63,382 bases of DNA from an uncultured Lachnospiraceae bacterium (GTDB taxonomy: Bacteria > Bacillota > Clostridia > Lachnospirales > Lachnospiraceae): assembly GCA_947174495.1 (NCBI GenBank), contig CAMWJC010000009.1:1-63382 (forward strand), given 5' to 3'. The notes beneath the pieces are model-generated. The model was given only the letters and a program-made list of their open reading frames with translations, was not told where the DNA came from and did no database searches. Below are positions 25,576 through 34,402 of this stretch, piece after piece; within the stretch, counting starts at the first letter, position 1; every line of letters starts with the position of its first letter. A program made the translations under genes and the position numbers.

Positions 25576-26304
25576 TTATAAACCATATTTTGCCAAAAAA
25601 GCCATCTGAAACCGCAACACTTCATTCTTCCTGCTCCTGCTTATGGGGAGAATGTCTTTATTTTGAAGCATCACCCTTCTGCGGTGATAATGATCAATAT
25701 AAAGCCCATTCACCAGATAAGACTGATGAATTCTGACAAAAGGATTTTTGTAGTGCTTCAGCGTCCTTTCAACTTCATCTAATTTGTTATACACCCGGTA
25801 CTCCCTTCCTGTCATCAGCAAAATCCGCACGGTTCTTCTTTCGCTTACAAAATACATTACTTCACGAAGGTTAATGCTATAAAAATGATGATTATACCGA
25901 AATTGAAAATTCTCAAAGACATGCTTCTGCTGTTCTGCGATTTGATCCATGATGCGAAAAATCTTACACTGCCTTGCAGGCTTTTCCAAAAAACGGACCG
26001 GATACATATCCCGAAACATTTCCTTAAAATAAGTATCATATTGAGACATAAACACAACACTGATAAACCGGTTTTGCTCCCGTATTTTTTCCGCTGTTTC
26101 AATCCCATTTATGCCGTTTAGCTTAATATCCAAAAATACTGCCGTAAAATCTCCTGAATTTTCTATTTCAAATAAAATCTCCTCTCCGCTTTGAAATTTC
26201 ATGATCTGTATCATTGTTCCCCGTTCCCTGGACCATGCAGCAATACTTCTTGCCAGCATTTCTGTACAAAACGGAATATCATCACACACTGCTATCCTCA
26301 GCAT
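25576..26304 (-). CDS. LytTR-family response regulator (AgrA/LytR type)
   Basis: The receiver domain (about 1-120) has acidic residues D8 and D9, the phospho-acceptor D59 in FLDIKLNGINGIE, and the conserved Lys in RFLEKPARQ. The DNA-binding LytTR domain (about 140-238) has VMYFVSERRTV and FVRIHQSYLVN. Such regulators bind paired direct repeats upstream of surface, virulence or peptide genes. GGGAAGGG precedes the ATG. It is the natural partner of the GHKL kinase 270 bp downstream, although a terminator lies between them. Confidence 0.9.
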   Translation of the reverse strand: MLRIAVCDDIPFCTEMLARSIAAWSRERGTMIQIMKFQSGEEILFEIENSGDFTAVFLDIKLNGINGIETAEKIREQNRFISVVFMSQYDTYFKEMFRDMYPVRFLEKPARQCKIFRIMDQIAEQQKHVFENFQFRYNHHFYSINLREVMYFVSERRTVRILLMTGREYRVYNKLDEVERTLKHYKNPFVRIHQSYLVNGLYIDHYHRRRVMLQNKDILPISRSRKNEVLRFQMAFLAKYGL

Positions 26305-26425
26305 TTACCCTTCCCTTTACATCTTTCCTCCTGCTTTTCTCAGAAGAAATACAACTCTCATACGTAGCCCGGACTGATCTTCTCTCTCAGCCGGACGCAT
26401 GATCCGACAGTCACAGATTGGCGTC

Positions 26426-27241
26426 CTAGAAGCTGTGGCCTCCGCCACCGCCTCCGTGACCTCCACCGCCGCCTCCTCCATGACCGCCGCCTCCTCCGCT
26501 TGAACTGGGCGGATCATAGGTTTTGGTCGTATGTGTAAAGACAGCCTGTGGGTTATCCAATTTGTATTGATGCCGGGTGGCTTCCAGTAGTTCCCATTCC
26601 TCCGGCTTTTTAGCCCTGGACAGCCATCTTACCACAAAATACATGATAAATAGGGAGATGATAATCGCGAGCAGTATATTGCTGATATATTTCATGGGCT
26701 GTGCAATCCGATTTCCCTGAAGAAGGGTCAGTATTTCCGAAAATGCCTCATAACAGCACCCATAATAATCCTTGTTAGTTGCATACTTATAAACATTGTC
26801 AGTAATAGTATCCGCATAGCTTGTGGTAATGATCCGATAGATCCTGCCATTGCTCTGTATCCAGATTTTCCGATTATCCATATCGATCAAAAATACTGTA
26901 CCGCTTCCCTGCCCAAAGGTATCGTAGTAATATTGATCGATGTAGCTCTGAGTTGAACGACTATTGTTATCAATGGTTTTAAGTGCAACGCCTCCATATT
27001 CAGTAATTTCCTTCATCAATTCCGCCAGATCGTCCTCTTCCTCATCGGTAAGCAGATCTGCGTCATCCTCGATAAGAACCGGATAGCCTGTGTTCTCATT
27101 TCTGTACTTTTCCTCTGCAAAAGCTGCCGCTCCCGTCTGATACCATACTGCCGCTGCAATGCAAAGTGCCAGAATCCGTATGTATATCTTGAATGCCCTA
27201 CGCGCAGTCGTTCTACGCACAGTCGTACTACGCACGGTCAT
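26426..27241 (-). CDS. TPM-domain membrane protein with Gly/His-rich tail
   Basis: The start is followed by an Arg/Thr-rich stretch and an N-terminal membrane segment or signal peptide (about 17-42). The TPM domain then runs to about residue 175 (VLIEDDADLLTDEEEDDLAE, VALKTIDNNS, GTVFLIDMDNRKIWIQSNG). A second membrane span (about 187-205) and a short cytoplasmic part end in a glycine tail with spaced histidines. TPM proteins are membrane-associated with uncertain function. The ATG at 27241 overlaps the end of the zinc-ribbon gene by 14 bp; its GGAGG is only 2 bp away, so the GTG two codons later may be used instead. The first codons include a 15-bp tandem repeat. Confidence 0.8.
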   Translation of the reverse strand: MTVRSTTVRRTTARRAFKIYIRILALCIAAAVWYQTGAAAFAEEKYRNENTGYPVLIEDDADLLTDEEEDDLAELMKEITEYGGVALKTIDNNSRSTQSYIDQYYYDTFGQGSGTVFLIDMDNRKIWIQSNGRIYRIITTSYADTITDNVYKYATNKDYYGCCYEAFSEILTLLQGNRIAQPMKYISNILLAIIISLFIMYFVVRWLSRAKKPEEWELLEATRHQYKLDNPQAVFTHTTKTYDPPSSSGGGGGHGGGGGGGHGGGGGGHSF

Positions 27242-28838
27242 CACCTCCCCTTTTGTCAAACTGGGGAAGTTTACGCATAGCCAGTTTATTATAATTCCCG
27301 ATAATATCCACAAATATATAAAGTACTGCTGCCAGTGTTAAAATCGCGCAGCCGTAATAATAAATATCCGAAACCGGCTTGGCCAGACCAACCAATGCAC
27401 CTGCGGTGACAACCACCACAGCAATGATAAATCCCAGCGAAAATCTGCTGTTTTTCACTTTCTTTTCCTGACGTATTCCTTTTACAGCGCAAATCACCGT
27501 TCCCACTACTGCAACCGGCCAGCATACTAACAATAGAAGTTCCGCAAAACTACCTACATCAAAAATAACAGAAGCTGCCGCCAACACAAAAACACCTACA
27601 TAACAGCCCAGAGTCATCAACAGGATCTTTATCCCCCGTTTTAGCACCTTCAGCTTTTTCACATCAACCTTTTTCTCAGGTTTTTCTTCCCTTGGTATAC
27701 CATTCTGATCCTTTTTCCAGTTTAGAGCTTTATCATCCAGATTATGCTCCCTTCTGAAAATTGCTTCCAATTCTTTCAGATAAGTCAGTATCGACCCGAA
27801 TAACAGGAGCAAGGCGCCTGCCAAAAGCGTGGCGGGCTTAAAGGTAAAGAAAAGATTCAGCAAAATAAAGATAGGCACCGCCAAGATCAGTGACGCTGCC
27901 AGATACCTGCCTGGGTCAATGGGCATATCCGCAACTACCTTTCCAGTCTGTCCATTTACAGTGGCATAGGCAATCCGATCCTTGTTCCGGTAAGATAGAA
28001 ACCAAACCGGATACATGGTATTATCCGCTTTCCTCAGACGGGTACGAAAGTTCTTTTTCTTGTTCTCACTTGCCGGTATGGTGTAGGATTTGAATGCCTT
28101 TTCTCCTTTCATCCTTTTAAAGGTATTCTCATCCGCCTTTTCCTTCGCATCATCTAAATACACTTCAGGGCTGATATCCGCCGTATCTGCATAAAATCCG
28201 CTTAAAAACGTGGGTGTAAAATGCACCAGTTCTTTGGCATCATAAGGCGCTAATGCCTCACTGATATTGTCATAAAAAGAAGTGGACGCATCATAGGAAT
28301 ATCCCAGATAATAGGCCTCCAGATCTCCCTGTAGGTTATAGTGTTTCGTGTATATGTAATTACCCTTCCGCTGGCTGGTCTCCCCTTTAATAGAAACAAT
28401 CCCCCGCTGCACAAGCTGATAAGTCCAATAAGGCATATAAATTCCACGAAATCCGTCAATATATTTGGGATCCCGGAGCTCCTTCGGCAGAAAAAAGGCC
28501 TTTCGCATTTTCTGCTCATAAGCCTTTTTGCAGTCCTCCTTTGTCTTTTTGAAGGGTACTATAAAATCCGGCCGCTTTTCCTTGCTGATCCTGCTTGATA
28601 AAATCGTGGAGGCACCGCAAAAGCTGCAAAACGATGTTGCCTCATTATCCGTACTGAAAAGCTCGCCGCCACACTGAGGGCAGGTAAAAATCGTTGCCTC
28701 AAAATACTGTTCTTCTATTGCATCTGTTTCCTTCTTGATCGAATAAGGATCAAGATGCGTACCGCAATACGCACATGCCAGCTGCTGGGACGGAATGTCA
28801 AACTTCAAATTCCCGCCGCAATTGGGACATTCGTACAT
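27228..28838 (-). CDS. Zinc-ribbon multi-span membrane protein
   Basis: The N-terminus has two zinc-ribbon CxxC pairs (ECPNCGG/CAYCG and TCPQCGG/FCSFCG, residues about 4-75). A soluble region of about 230 residues with YMPYWTYQLVQRG follows, and then about six membrane spans in the C-terminal third. This layout is known from TFIIB-type zinc-ribbon proteins of unknown role in Firmicutes, often next to TPM or SPFH genes as here. Its stop overlaps the TPM gene, so the two proteins probably work together at the membrane. GGAGG precedes the ATG. Confidence 0.8.
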   Translation of the reverse strand: MYECPNCGGNLKFDIPSQQLACAYCGTHLDPYSIKKETDAIEEQYFEATIFTCPQCGGELFSTDNEATSFCSFCGASTILSSRISKEKRPDFIVPFKKTKEDCKKAYEQKMRKAFFLPKELRDPKYIDGFRGIYMPYWTYQLVQRGIVSIKGETSQRKGNYIYTKHYNLQGDLEAYYLGYSYDASTSFYDNISEALAPYDAKELVHFTPTFLSGFYADTADISPEVYLDDAKEKADENTFKRMKGEKAFKSYTIPASENKKKNFRTRLRKADNTMYPVWFLSYRNKDRIAYATVNGQTGKVVADMPIDPGRYLAASLILAVPIFILLNLFFTFKPATLLAGALLLLFGSILTYLKELEAIFRREHNLDDKALNWKKDQNGIPREEKPEKKVDVKKLKVLKRGIKILLMTLGCYVGVFVLAAASVIFDVGSFAELLLLVCWPVAVVGTVICAVKGIRQEKKVKNSRFSLGFIIAVVVVTAGALVGLAKPVSDIYYYGCAILTLAAVLYIFVDIIGNYNKLAMRKLPQFDKRGGDDRA

Positions 28839-28865
28839 GATTAACCTCCATATTCATGTAATCCG

Positions 28866-29939
28866 TCAGGCTTCTTTGTAGCAAACCACCTGATTTCTTC
28901 CGTTATTCTTAGCTGTATACAGGGCTTCATCTGCCTGGGTGATCGCCGTATGATAATTTTGTCCGTCATAGCGGCTTACTCCGATAGAAACAGTGAGCGG
29001 GCAGACCGAGCCATCTCCCTCCTGTACCTTTTGGCGGATATTTTCGGCAATAAACTCCGCCTTACCGCTGGGGCACCCCTCAAGAATCACAATAAACTCT
29101 TCCCCGCCCCATCGGATCACATAGTCTGTGGCACGAATACAGCTCTTGATCGTGTCCACCAGATAGACCAACGCTTTGTCCCCGCCGTCATGTCCGTAAG
29201 TATCGTTGACCTTTTTGAAGAAATCGATATCCACTACCAGAATATAAGTTTCCTGTTCTTTCCCTACCAAAAGTCTGGAACCGGCTTCGTCACAGATATC
29301 CTTCAGTTTGTTTCGATTATATGCCTTGGTCAGATAGTCCAGGGTCAATGCTTTCTCCAACTGCTGCCTGGTATGAAACTGATCCGTGTAGACCTGCTCC
29401 ATTACATACTGAACTGCACAGATCGCTATCACACAGGGAATCCCTAAAGTGAGCATCAGGTCAAAGTTTTCATAATGGTTAAACGTGTTGGACACTACGA
29501 TATTGGCAACCACCAGACAGTGCGCAATGGTACTGTACTTAAAAGGTGCACAGAATCCCACCGCAAAAAACATCAAATGCATAATGATAAAACCTTCATT
29601 GGCATGTTGCTTAATAGGGAGATAATAAATTGCCCATATCGTACACCACATAATGCCATGAATGATCAGATAGGAAAGAATCACCATAATCCGGTAGTCA
29701 GAGATCTTATGATTTAACAGAATGAACAGCAGCATTGGCAAAAGAATAAAGGTTCTTGGCAGAAGCGTCTCCCATGCCATACGCCCAAAAAGCTGACAGT
29801 CCGACACAAAATAGGTGACGGAAGCCAGAGCTGAAAGAATAATGACCCAAGTATTGAATTGCTGATAGTAATCATATTTGGATTGAAAAAATTCATGTGT
29901 GCTTACGCCTTCAAGTACTTTCTTATTATGCCCTGTCAT
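28866..29939 (-). CDS. Membrane diguanylate cyclase (GGDEF)
   Basis: Six membrane spans (about residues 30-180) precede a GGDEF domain (about 195-355). The active site is intact as RWGGEEF (residues 276-282), and the inhibitory I-site RATD (269-272) lies five residues before it, so product feedback is expected. DIDFFKKVNDTYGHDGGD marks the metal and GTP site. The protein makes c-di-GMP, opposing the HD-GYP phosphodiesterase at 7441-10434. A TATGTTATAAT extended -10 lies at 29974-29984 on the minus strand. The zinc-ribbon gene starts 27 bp downstream. Confidence 0.92.
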   Translation of the reverse strand: MTGHNKKVLEGVSTHEFFQSKYDYYQQFNTWVIILSALASVTYFVSDCQLFGRMAWETLLPRTFILLPMLLFILLNHKISDYRIMVILSYLIIHGIMWCTIWAIYYLPIKQHANEGFIIMHLMFFAVGFCAPFKYSTIAHCLVVANIVVSNTFNHYENFDLMLTLGIPCVIAICAVQYVMEQVYTDQFHTRQQLEKALTLDYLTKAYNRNKLKDICDEAGSRLLVGKEQETYILVVDIDFFKKVNDTYGHDGGDKALVYLVDTIKSCIRATDYVIRWGGEEFIVILEGCPSGKAEFIAENIRQKVQEGDGSVCPLTVSIGVSRYDGQNYHTAITQADEALYTAKNNGRNQVVCYKEA

Positions 29940-30061
29940 TTTAAGCTCCTCTGCGTGTTAACTTTCAATCAACATTATAACATAGCTCCTTACCATATAT
30001 CGACTAAAAGTTTTAGAAAAGTATGGAAATTTTTTCATTTGAATTAAAAGTAAATCAGTCC

Positions 30062-30931
30062 TCAAAAAAGACTGAGCTGTTCGTACCCTTTATCCTCCGG
30101 AAATTCTCTCAGATACTCAAAGACCTTTCCCTGATCGCTGACAATCCCGTTTTCTCTGCACCTTGCATAAAAAATCCGCATAAGCTCCTTATGATTGTCG
30201 CTGGTAATCTCATAGGCATAACCGTACTTCTGATGGTATTTATTCCTAAGTCCCGGGAAATGCCGGTCAAGCGCCGCATAATAATATTCCCGGTCCCCCT
30301 CTCGAAGTGTCATTCCGATTCCGAAATTTATGATTCCGTAAACACCTGCCTGAATGCAGTAATCCAAAATCCCTTCCAAATTTTCCCTTGTGTCATTGAG
30401 AAAAGGGAGGATCGGCGAAAGCCACACCACCGTCGGAATTCCATTTTCCTTCATGATCTGAAGCACCTCAAAACGTCTTTTGGTGGTACAGACATTCGGC
30501 TCCACAATCCTGCACAGTTTCTCGTCATACGTGGTAAGCGTCATCTGCACTACACACTTTGCCTTCCGGTTAATGCTCTTTAAAAGCTCTAAATCCCGCA
30601 GGATTCTGTCGGATTTCGTTTGAATCGCCAGTCCGAATTCATAACGGTCAATGATCTCCAAACATCGTCTTGTCAGCTTAAGTTCTTCCTCACAGTGCAT
30701 ATACGGATCGCACATTGCTCCGGTACCGATCATACACTTTTTCCGTTTGGAGCGGAGCGCCTTCTCCAAGAGCTGCGGGGCATTTTGTTTCACTTCAATG
30801 TCCTCAAAATCATGATCCATCTGATAGCATCTGCTCCGGCTGTCACAATAAATGCAGCCATGAGTACAGCCCCGGTAAAGATTCATGCCATTTTGTGCCG
30901 ACAAAATCCCTTTTGCATCAACAAAGTGCAT
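30062..30931 (-). CDS. SPL-family radical SAM protein
   Basis: The radical SAM cysteine motif is CTHGCIYC (C22, C26, C29), after NLYRG, the arrangement of the spore photoproduct lyase-like family (Rv2578c type). Later motifs CMIGTGAMCDPYMHCEEE and IQTKSDRILRD are typical. The function of this family is not settled; DNA repair or RNA/metabolite modification are both possible. The ATG at 30931 has GAGGAGGATTTTGGAG before it. It overlaps the metallophosphoesterase gene by 14 bp, and the two probably act on related substrates. Confidence 0.85.
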   Translation of the reverse strand: MHFVDAKGILSAQNGMNLYRGCTHGCIYCDSRSRCYQMDHDFEDIEVKQNAPQLLEKALRSKRKKCMIGTGAMCDPYMHCEEELKLTRRCLEIIDRYEFGLAIQTKSDRILRDLELLKSINRKAKCVVQMTLTTYDEKLCRIVEPNVCTTKRRFEVLQIMKENGIPTVVWLSPILPFLNDTRENLEGILDYCIQAGVYGIINFGIGMTLREGDREYYYAALDRHFPGLRNKYHQKYGYAYEITSDNHKELMRIFYARCRENGIVSDQGKVFEYLREFPEDKGYEQLSLF

Positions 30932-31568
30932 CTCCAAAATCCTCCTCTCGTATTAGGCTTCTCCGCTTCTTGTCCAGTTCAATCCACTCATCCAGCGTAA
31001 GCGGAATATAATCCGAAAACATACAGAAGCAATTGATCATATTGCAGGGTATCGCCATCGGTTCCTCACTCCCTCTTACCTTCCGGACGGAGCTTTGGGT
31101 TCTTTGAATAAACTGATTGATCAGAAATTCGTCATAGGTGTTGTGCACATGCCCATAAAGCATGTAGGTTCGCGGATTGCCCTTTTTATCCCTTAAATAT
31201 TGCCCGTTGTAACAAAAGACCGGATAGTGGCTCAAAATGACCCTGCGGTTATTGTCATGTATCTCCCCGTATGGTTTGATCCACACAAATCGGGATGTAT
31301 CAAATTCCTTTTTCTGTAAAAAGCAGTCATGATTGCCTGTTATCAAATACAGCTTTCCTTTCAGCCGGTTAATGATCTCGTTAGTCTCCTGCGCTTTTCC
31401 TATCGACAGATCTCCCAGAATGACAACCTCGTCATTTTTATGAACTCTGTCATTCCATTGCCGGATCATATGTTCATTCATGGCTTCCCCTGAGGCAAAT
31501 CCTCTTTTATCCATACGATCATTCAAATTACTGTGAAAAAAATGCAGATCTGATATATAATACCGCAT
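30918..31568 (-). CDS. Calcineurin-like metallophosphoesterase
   Basis: The protein has the ordered metal motifs SDLHFFH (residues 6-12), GDLSIGK, GNHDCF, SHYP and GHVHNTY, complete for a two-metal phosphoesterase. It has 216 residues, normal for the small YmdB/YfcE-like class. The substrate is unknown. It lies in a three-gene set with a GNAT gene upstream (16 bp) and the SPL radical SAM gene overlapping downstream. Confidence 0.9.
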   Translation of the reverse strand: MRYYISDLHFFHSNLNDRMDKRGFASGEAMNEHMIRQWNDRVHKNDEVVILGDLSIGKAQETNEIINRLKGKLYLITGNHDCFLQKKEFDTSRFVWIKPYGEIHDNNRRVILSHYPVFCYNGQYLRDKKGNPRTYMLYGHVHNTYDEFLINQFIQRTQSSVRKVRGSEEPMAIPCNMINCFCMFSDYIPLTLDEWIELDKKRRSLIREEDFGDALC

Positions 31569-31583
31569 AATCCGTACTCCTCT

Positions 31584-32450
31584 CTACGCATGCGCTAAGT
31601 CCGGGAAACGAAGCTGCTCCCTCTCAAACTCCGCAAACAGTTCCCCTTTCACAAAAAAGGTGTTATCTTCTTTGCGGAGCAGTTCTTTTTCATATCCTGA
31701 ATTCTCCCATGGAACAAAGCATAAGCTCAGTTTTTGAATTTTATTGCCAAAAGCCTTTGCCACTGCCTCCAGATCCACTCTTTCCGAAGCGAAAATATTG
31801 TAAAGAAGCAATTCATCTCCCCGGGGCTCTGCAATCACATAAGCCCGCTTCTCCGAAAGGTAATATACGTTATCCTGCATGAATTTCGACACATAAAACA
31901 TAATCAGATCACTGTTGTCTGTTAGTTCAAACTTCCCCTGAGGTACACTTTCTTCTATCGCTTTTATCAACACTTTCCAATCTTCACTATTTTCCATTGG
32001 AACCCTCTGTACAAGTTCTTCACCCCATGCTGAAATCTTTTTTGAATACTGCCATTCTACGGCCTTCCGAAATCCAAATTTTGGATAAAAGTCAAGCACA
32101 CTATCATTGGCAAACAAATAAATCCCATCGGCTTCCGCCGCAAAATCTTTCGCAATCTCCTCCATTAGTCTGCGAATCAATCCACGATTTCGATATGCTT
32201 CCTTTGTCATTACCGTGCCAAGCTGTATCAAATGTTTCCGTCTGCCGTTCCAAAGCATGTCCGTTCGATTGACAGATACATTTGCTACTACTTTGCCATC
32301 TACAACCATCGAATAGGGAATGTATTTATCTCTCCAAAAGCCGTTTTGATACCAGTCCTCAAAATCCAGATCAAAGGTTTCCTTAGCCAGTTCATTAAAG
32401 CTTTTTCGAAGTGTTTCAGAATTCCGCACATTTTTCACAATTTCGCACAT
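31584..32450 (-). CDS. GNAT N-acetyltransferase, two-domain type
   Basis: The N-terminal GNAT domain has QLGTVMTKEAYRNRGLIRRL, the acetyl-CoA-binding R-x-x-G-x-x-R pattern, and FPSV-like FANDSVLDFYPKFGF. A C-terminal half of about 140 residues resembles the Eis/SCP2-like extension of predicted acetyltransferases. The substrate is unknown. The ATG at 32450 has a GGGAGG site eight bases before it; an alternative 11 codons upstream would run into the tandem operator-like repeats at 32466-32522. Confidence 0.83.
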   Translation of the reverse strand: MCEIVKNVRNSETLRKSFNELAKETFDLDFEDWYQNGFWRDKYIPYSMVVDGKVVANVSVNRTDMLWNGRRKHLIQLGTVMTKEAYRNRGLIRRLMEEIAKDFAAEADGIYLFANDSVLDFYPKFGFRKAVEWQYSKKISAWGEELVQRVPMENSEDWKVLIKAIEESVPQGKFELTDNSDLIMFYVSKFMQDNVYYLSEKRAYVIAEPRGDELLLYNIFASERVDLEAVAKAFGNKIQKLSLCFVPWENSGYEKELLRKEDNTFFVKGELFAEFEREQLRFPDLAHA

Positions 32451-32465
32451 ACTTACACCTCCCAC

Positions 32466-32522
32466 AGAAGTTCTTATGATCATAAGAAGTACTTATTGTC
32501 ATAAGAAGTCCTTATTATCATA
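32466..32522 (-). repeat. Three tandem 19-bp repeats, operator-like
   Basis: Units at 32466-32484, 32485-32503 and 32504-32522 follow AGAAGTNCTTATKNTCATA. The junction of the first two makes a perfect 18-bp palindrome, TTCTTATGATCATAAGAA (32471-32488). The array lies 16 bp before the GNAT start codon, overlapping its likely promoter, so repressor binding is plausible. Confidence 0.65.
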
Positions 32523-32582
32523 CCCCGCTTTGGTCAGACTTTCCACCTTAAATATATTAAATAATTAAAATTTGGTTTACTA

Positions 32583-32611
32583 TTGCAACTAAAAAATGAA
32601 TATGCTACAAT
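32583..32611 (+). promoter_or_regulatory. Promoter of the Rpn-family gene
   Basis: TTGCAA (32583-32588) and TACAAT (32606-32611) are 17 bp apart, with TGC before the -10. The leader to the start codon is about 160 nt. Confidence 0.65.
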
Positions 32612-32779
32612 CATTTCAAGCAAAGAATAACTTAAAGATTCTATAAGTATCTTAACAGACTTATCTGTCTGTGTCCATGCAGAGCATTCTCTGCAAAACT
32701 CCTTGCTTACAACTTAATAACTGCAGGGAGAAACTCAAAGATAAACCTCTCTGCCCTACTGCGAAAGAGAGGATATATT

Positions 32780-33727
32780 ATGCAACTCAAGGCAACCAAA
32801 AAAGACTTTGCACAAAACAATAATTCTGAAACACTGACCACGAAAACCAACAACAGCGAAGCATCTGTGTTTCCTCCTGATTATCAGCTCAATTTAAGCG
32901 ATTTTGCTCTGTTTCTATCCGTCATGAAAGTAAAAGAAGCTTATCAGGATATTCTCAGCATTATACTGGATGAACCGGACCTGAATTTAAAAGAAGTCAA
33001 GGTCGAACAAGTGATATTAAACAAATCCGGCAAACGCGCCATTCGCTTAGATGCGTGGGCACAGGACAGTAAAAACAGACAGTTTGACATGGAAATGCAA
33101 AATAGTACCAGCGAAGATGATATCCGAAAACGATCAAGATTTTATCAGGGTCTGATCGACACTCCTATTTTAAAATCTGGTAAAAAAACACGTTATAAAC
33201 AGCTTCCGTCAACTGCAATTATTTTTATCACTCAAGAAGATATTTTCGGAAAAGACCTTGCAATGTACACCTTCAGTGAATGGTGCGAAGAGATTCCAAA
33301 CCTTCCACTCTCAGACGGTACCAGTAAAATTTTTCTGAATATGTCAAGCAAAAACGGCAGAGCCGAACTCGTGAGCCTATTACAATATATGAAAAATACC
33401 ACTTTGGATAATGAAGATATTACTGTGAAAGATAGACGGATTATAAACTTAGACAGAATTGTTGCTGAAGTCAGAGAGTCAGAAGAATGGGAGGCTGTAA
33501 AAATGAACATTCTGGAAATTGGAATAGAACGGGGAATAGAACAGGGAAAAGAATTGGGCAGGGCGCAAGGATTAGAACAGGGTGCTCTCAAAACTCTTGT
33601 TAAAAATGTGGAAGCTGCCATGAAAAATTTTGGCATCGACCTGCCTGCTGCCTGTAAGGGTCTTGAGATATCTGTAGAAGAATATGAAACGGCAAAGAAA
33701 CAGCTTGCTCTGTGGGAAAAACGATGA
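32780..33727 (+). CDS. Rpn-family PD-(D/E)XK nuclease / putative transposase
   Basis: The protein has 315 residues with the Rpn (recombination-promoting nuclease) layout. A PD-(D/E)XK core is seen as RLDAWAQD followed by FDMEMQN (D...E-x-Q) near residues 90-110. The C-terminal third has a repeated Gly/Glu pattern, IERGIEQGKELGRAQGLEQG, characteristic of the family, and ends with a short helical domain. Rpn proteins are DNases linked to RecA-independent recombination and phage defence. GAGAGGA precedes the ATG. No terminal inverted repeats were seen, so it is not an intact mobile element. Confidence 0.87.
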   Translation: MQLKATKKDFAQNNNSETLTTKTNNSEASVFPPDYQLNLSDFALFLSVMKVKEAYQDILSIILDEPDLNLKEVKVEQVILNKSGKRAIRLDAWAQDSKNRQFDMEMQNSTSEDDIRKRSRFYQGLIDTPILKSGKKTRYKQLPSTAIIFITQEDIFGKDLAMYTFSEWCEEIPNLPLSDGTSKIFLNMSSKNGRAELVSLLQYMKNTTLDNEDITVKDRRIINLDRIVAEVRESEEWEAVKMNILEIGIERGIEQGKELGRAQGLEQGALKTLVKNVEAAMKNFGIDLPAACKGLEISVEEYETAKKQLALWEKR

Positions 33728-33750
33728 GAAGCAGAATCAAAGCAGAATTA

Positions 33751-34248
33751 TCATTCAGCCTCTTTGGCTTCCTGCACATAGTGCAGCGCATTTTTGCGGT
33801 TTGCCGCAATCTCTTCGTCCGTCAATTCACGAATCACCTTGCCCGGCTGTCCTAACACCAACGAACCATCCGGTATGATTGTATTCTTGGTTACAAGCGC
33901 ACCCGCCCCAATAATACAGTTTTTCCCAATCACCGCACCGTTTAACAGAATTGCACCCATACCGATCAGTGAATTATCACCCACCTTGCGGCAGTGAACC
34001 ACTGCGCTATGACCAATAGTAACACCGTCACCGATCTCCATTTCCTCTCCGTAATCCACATGAAGGACACAGTTGTCCTGAATATTGGTCTGTTTTCCAA
34101 TTCGTATCTGCGCATTTCCCGCTCTCACCGTTGCATGATAAAAGACACTGCTCTCCACACCAATGCTTACTCTGCCCTTTATGATAGCTCCCTCCGCAAT
34201 ATATACCGTTGGATGAATCTGCGGTGTTCTGTTCTCTTTCTTATCCAT
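33751..34248 (-). CDS. Gamma-class carbonic anhydrase-like protein
   Basis: This is a 165-residue left-handed beta-helix protein with hexapeptide repeats (e.g. IKGRVSIGVESSVF, IGKNCIIGAGALV). Metal-binding histidines are H63, H80 and H85, matching the gamma carbonic anhydrase/YrdA pattern, and the R42/D65/Q57-like surface residues are present. True carbonic anhydrase activity is uncertain, since many relatives act as acyl-carrier or ferripyochelin-type proteins. It is convergent with the Rpn gene. Confidence 0.88.
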   Translation of the reverse strand: MDKKENRTPQIHPTVYIAEGAIIKGRVSIGVESSVFYHATVRAGNAQIRIGKQTNIQDNCVLHVDYGEEMEIGDGVTIGHSAVVHCRKVGDNSLIGMGAILLNGAVIGKNCIIGAGALVTKNTIIPDGSLVLGQPGKVIRELTDEEIAANRKNALHYVQEAKEAE

Positions 34249-34344
34249 AAAAACCTCTTTTCACGCCTTTTATCCTTCAATCATAGAGGAATATTTTCCT
34301 TGATTCTTTTTTATCTTATCCAATTGTCAGGAACTATTCAAGAC

Positions 34345-34373
34345 TTGTTCGACACAAAGGCTAATGATAAAAT
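34345..34373 (+). promoter_or_regulatory. Promoter of the glycerate kinase gene
   Basis: TTGTTC (34345-34350) and TAAAAT (34368-34373) are 17 bp apart, about 30 bp before the start codon. Confidence 0.55.
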
Positions 34374-34402
34374 GAACTTATTACTGGAAAGGAAGTCTCA
34401 TT

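Larger units (their letters stand above)
32451..32779. other. Divergent 329-bp control region
   Basis: No gene is seen. The left part (32466-32522) holds three tandem 19-bp repeats in front of the GNAT operon. The right part holds a promoter for the Rpn gene (32583-32611) and a 160-nt leader with small hairpins, such as GCAGAG/CTCTGC near 32680 and GCAGGGAG/CTCTCTGC near 32725-32755. Confidence 0.6.

Noticed and set aside
32466-32522. CRISPR-like array
   Set aside because: The 19-bp units abut with no spacers; they are tandem operator-like repeats.
32780-33727. Intact transposon around the Rpn-family gene
   Set aside because: No terminal inverted repeats or target duplications were found at its edges.
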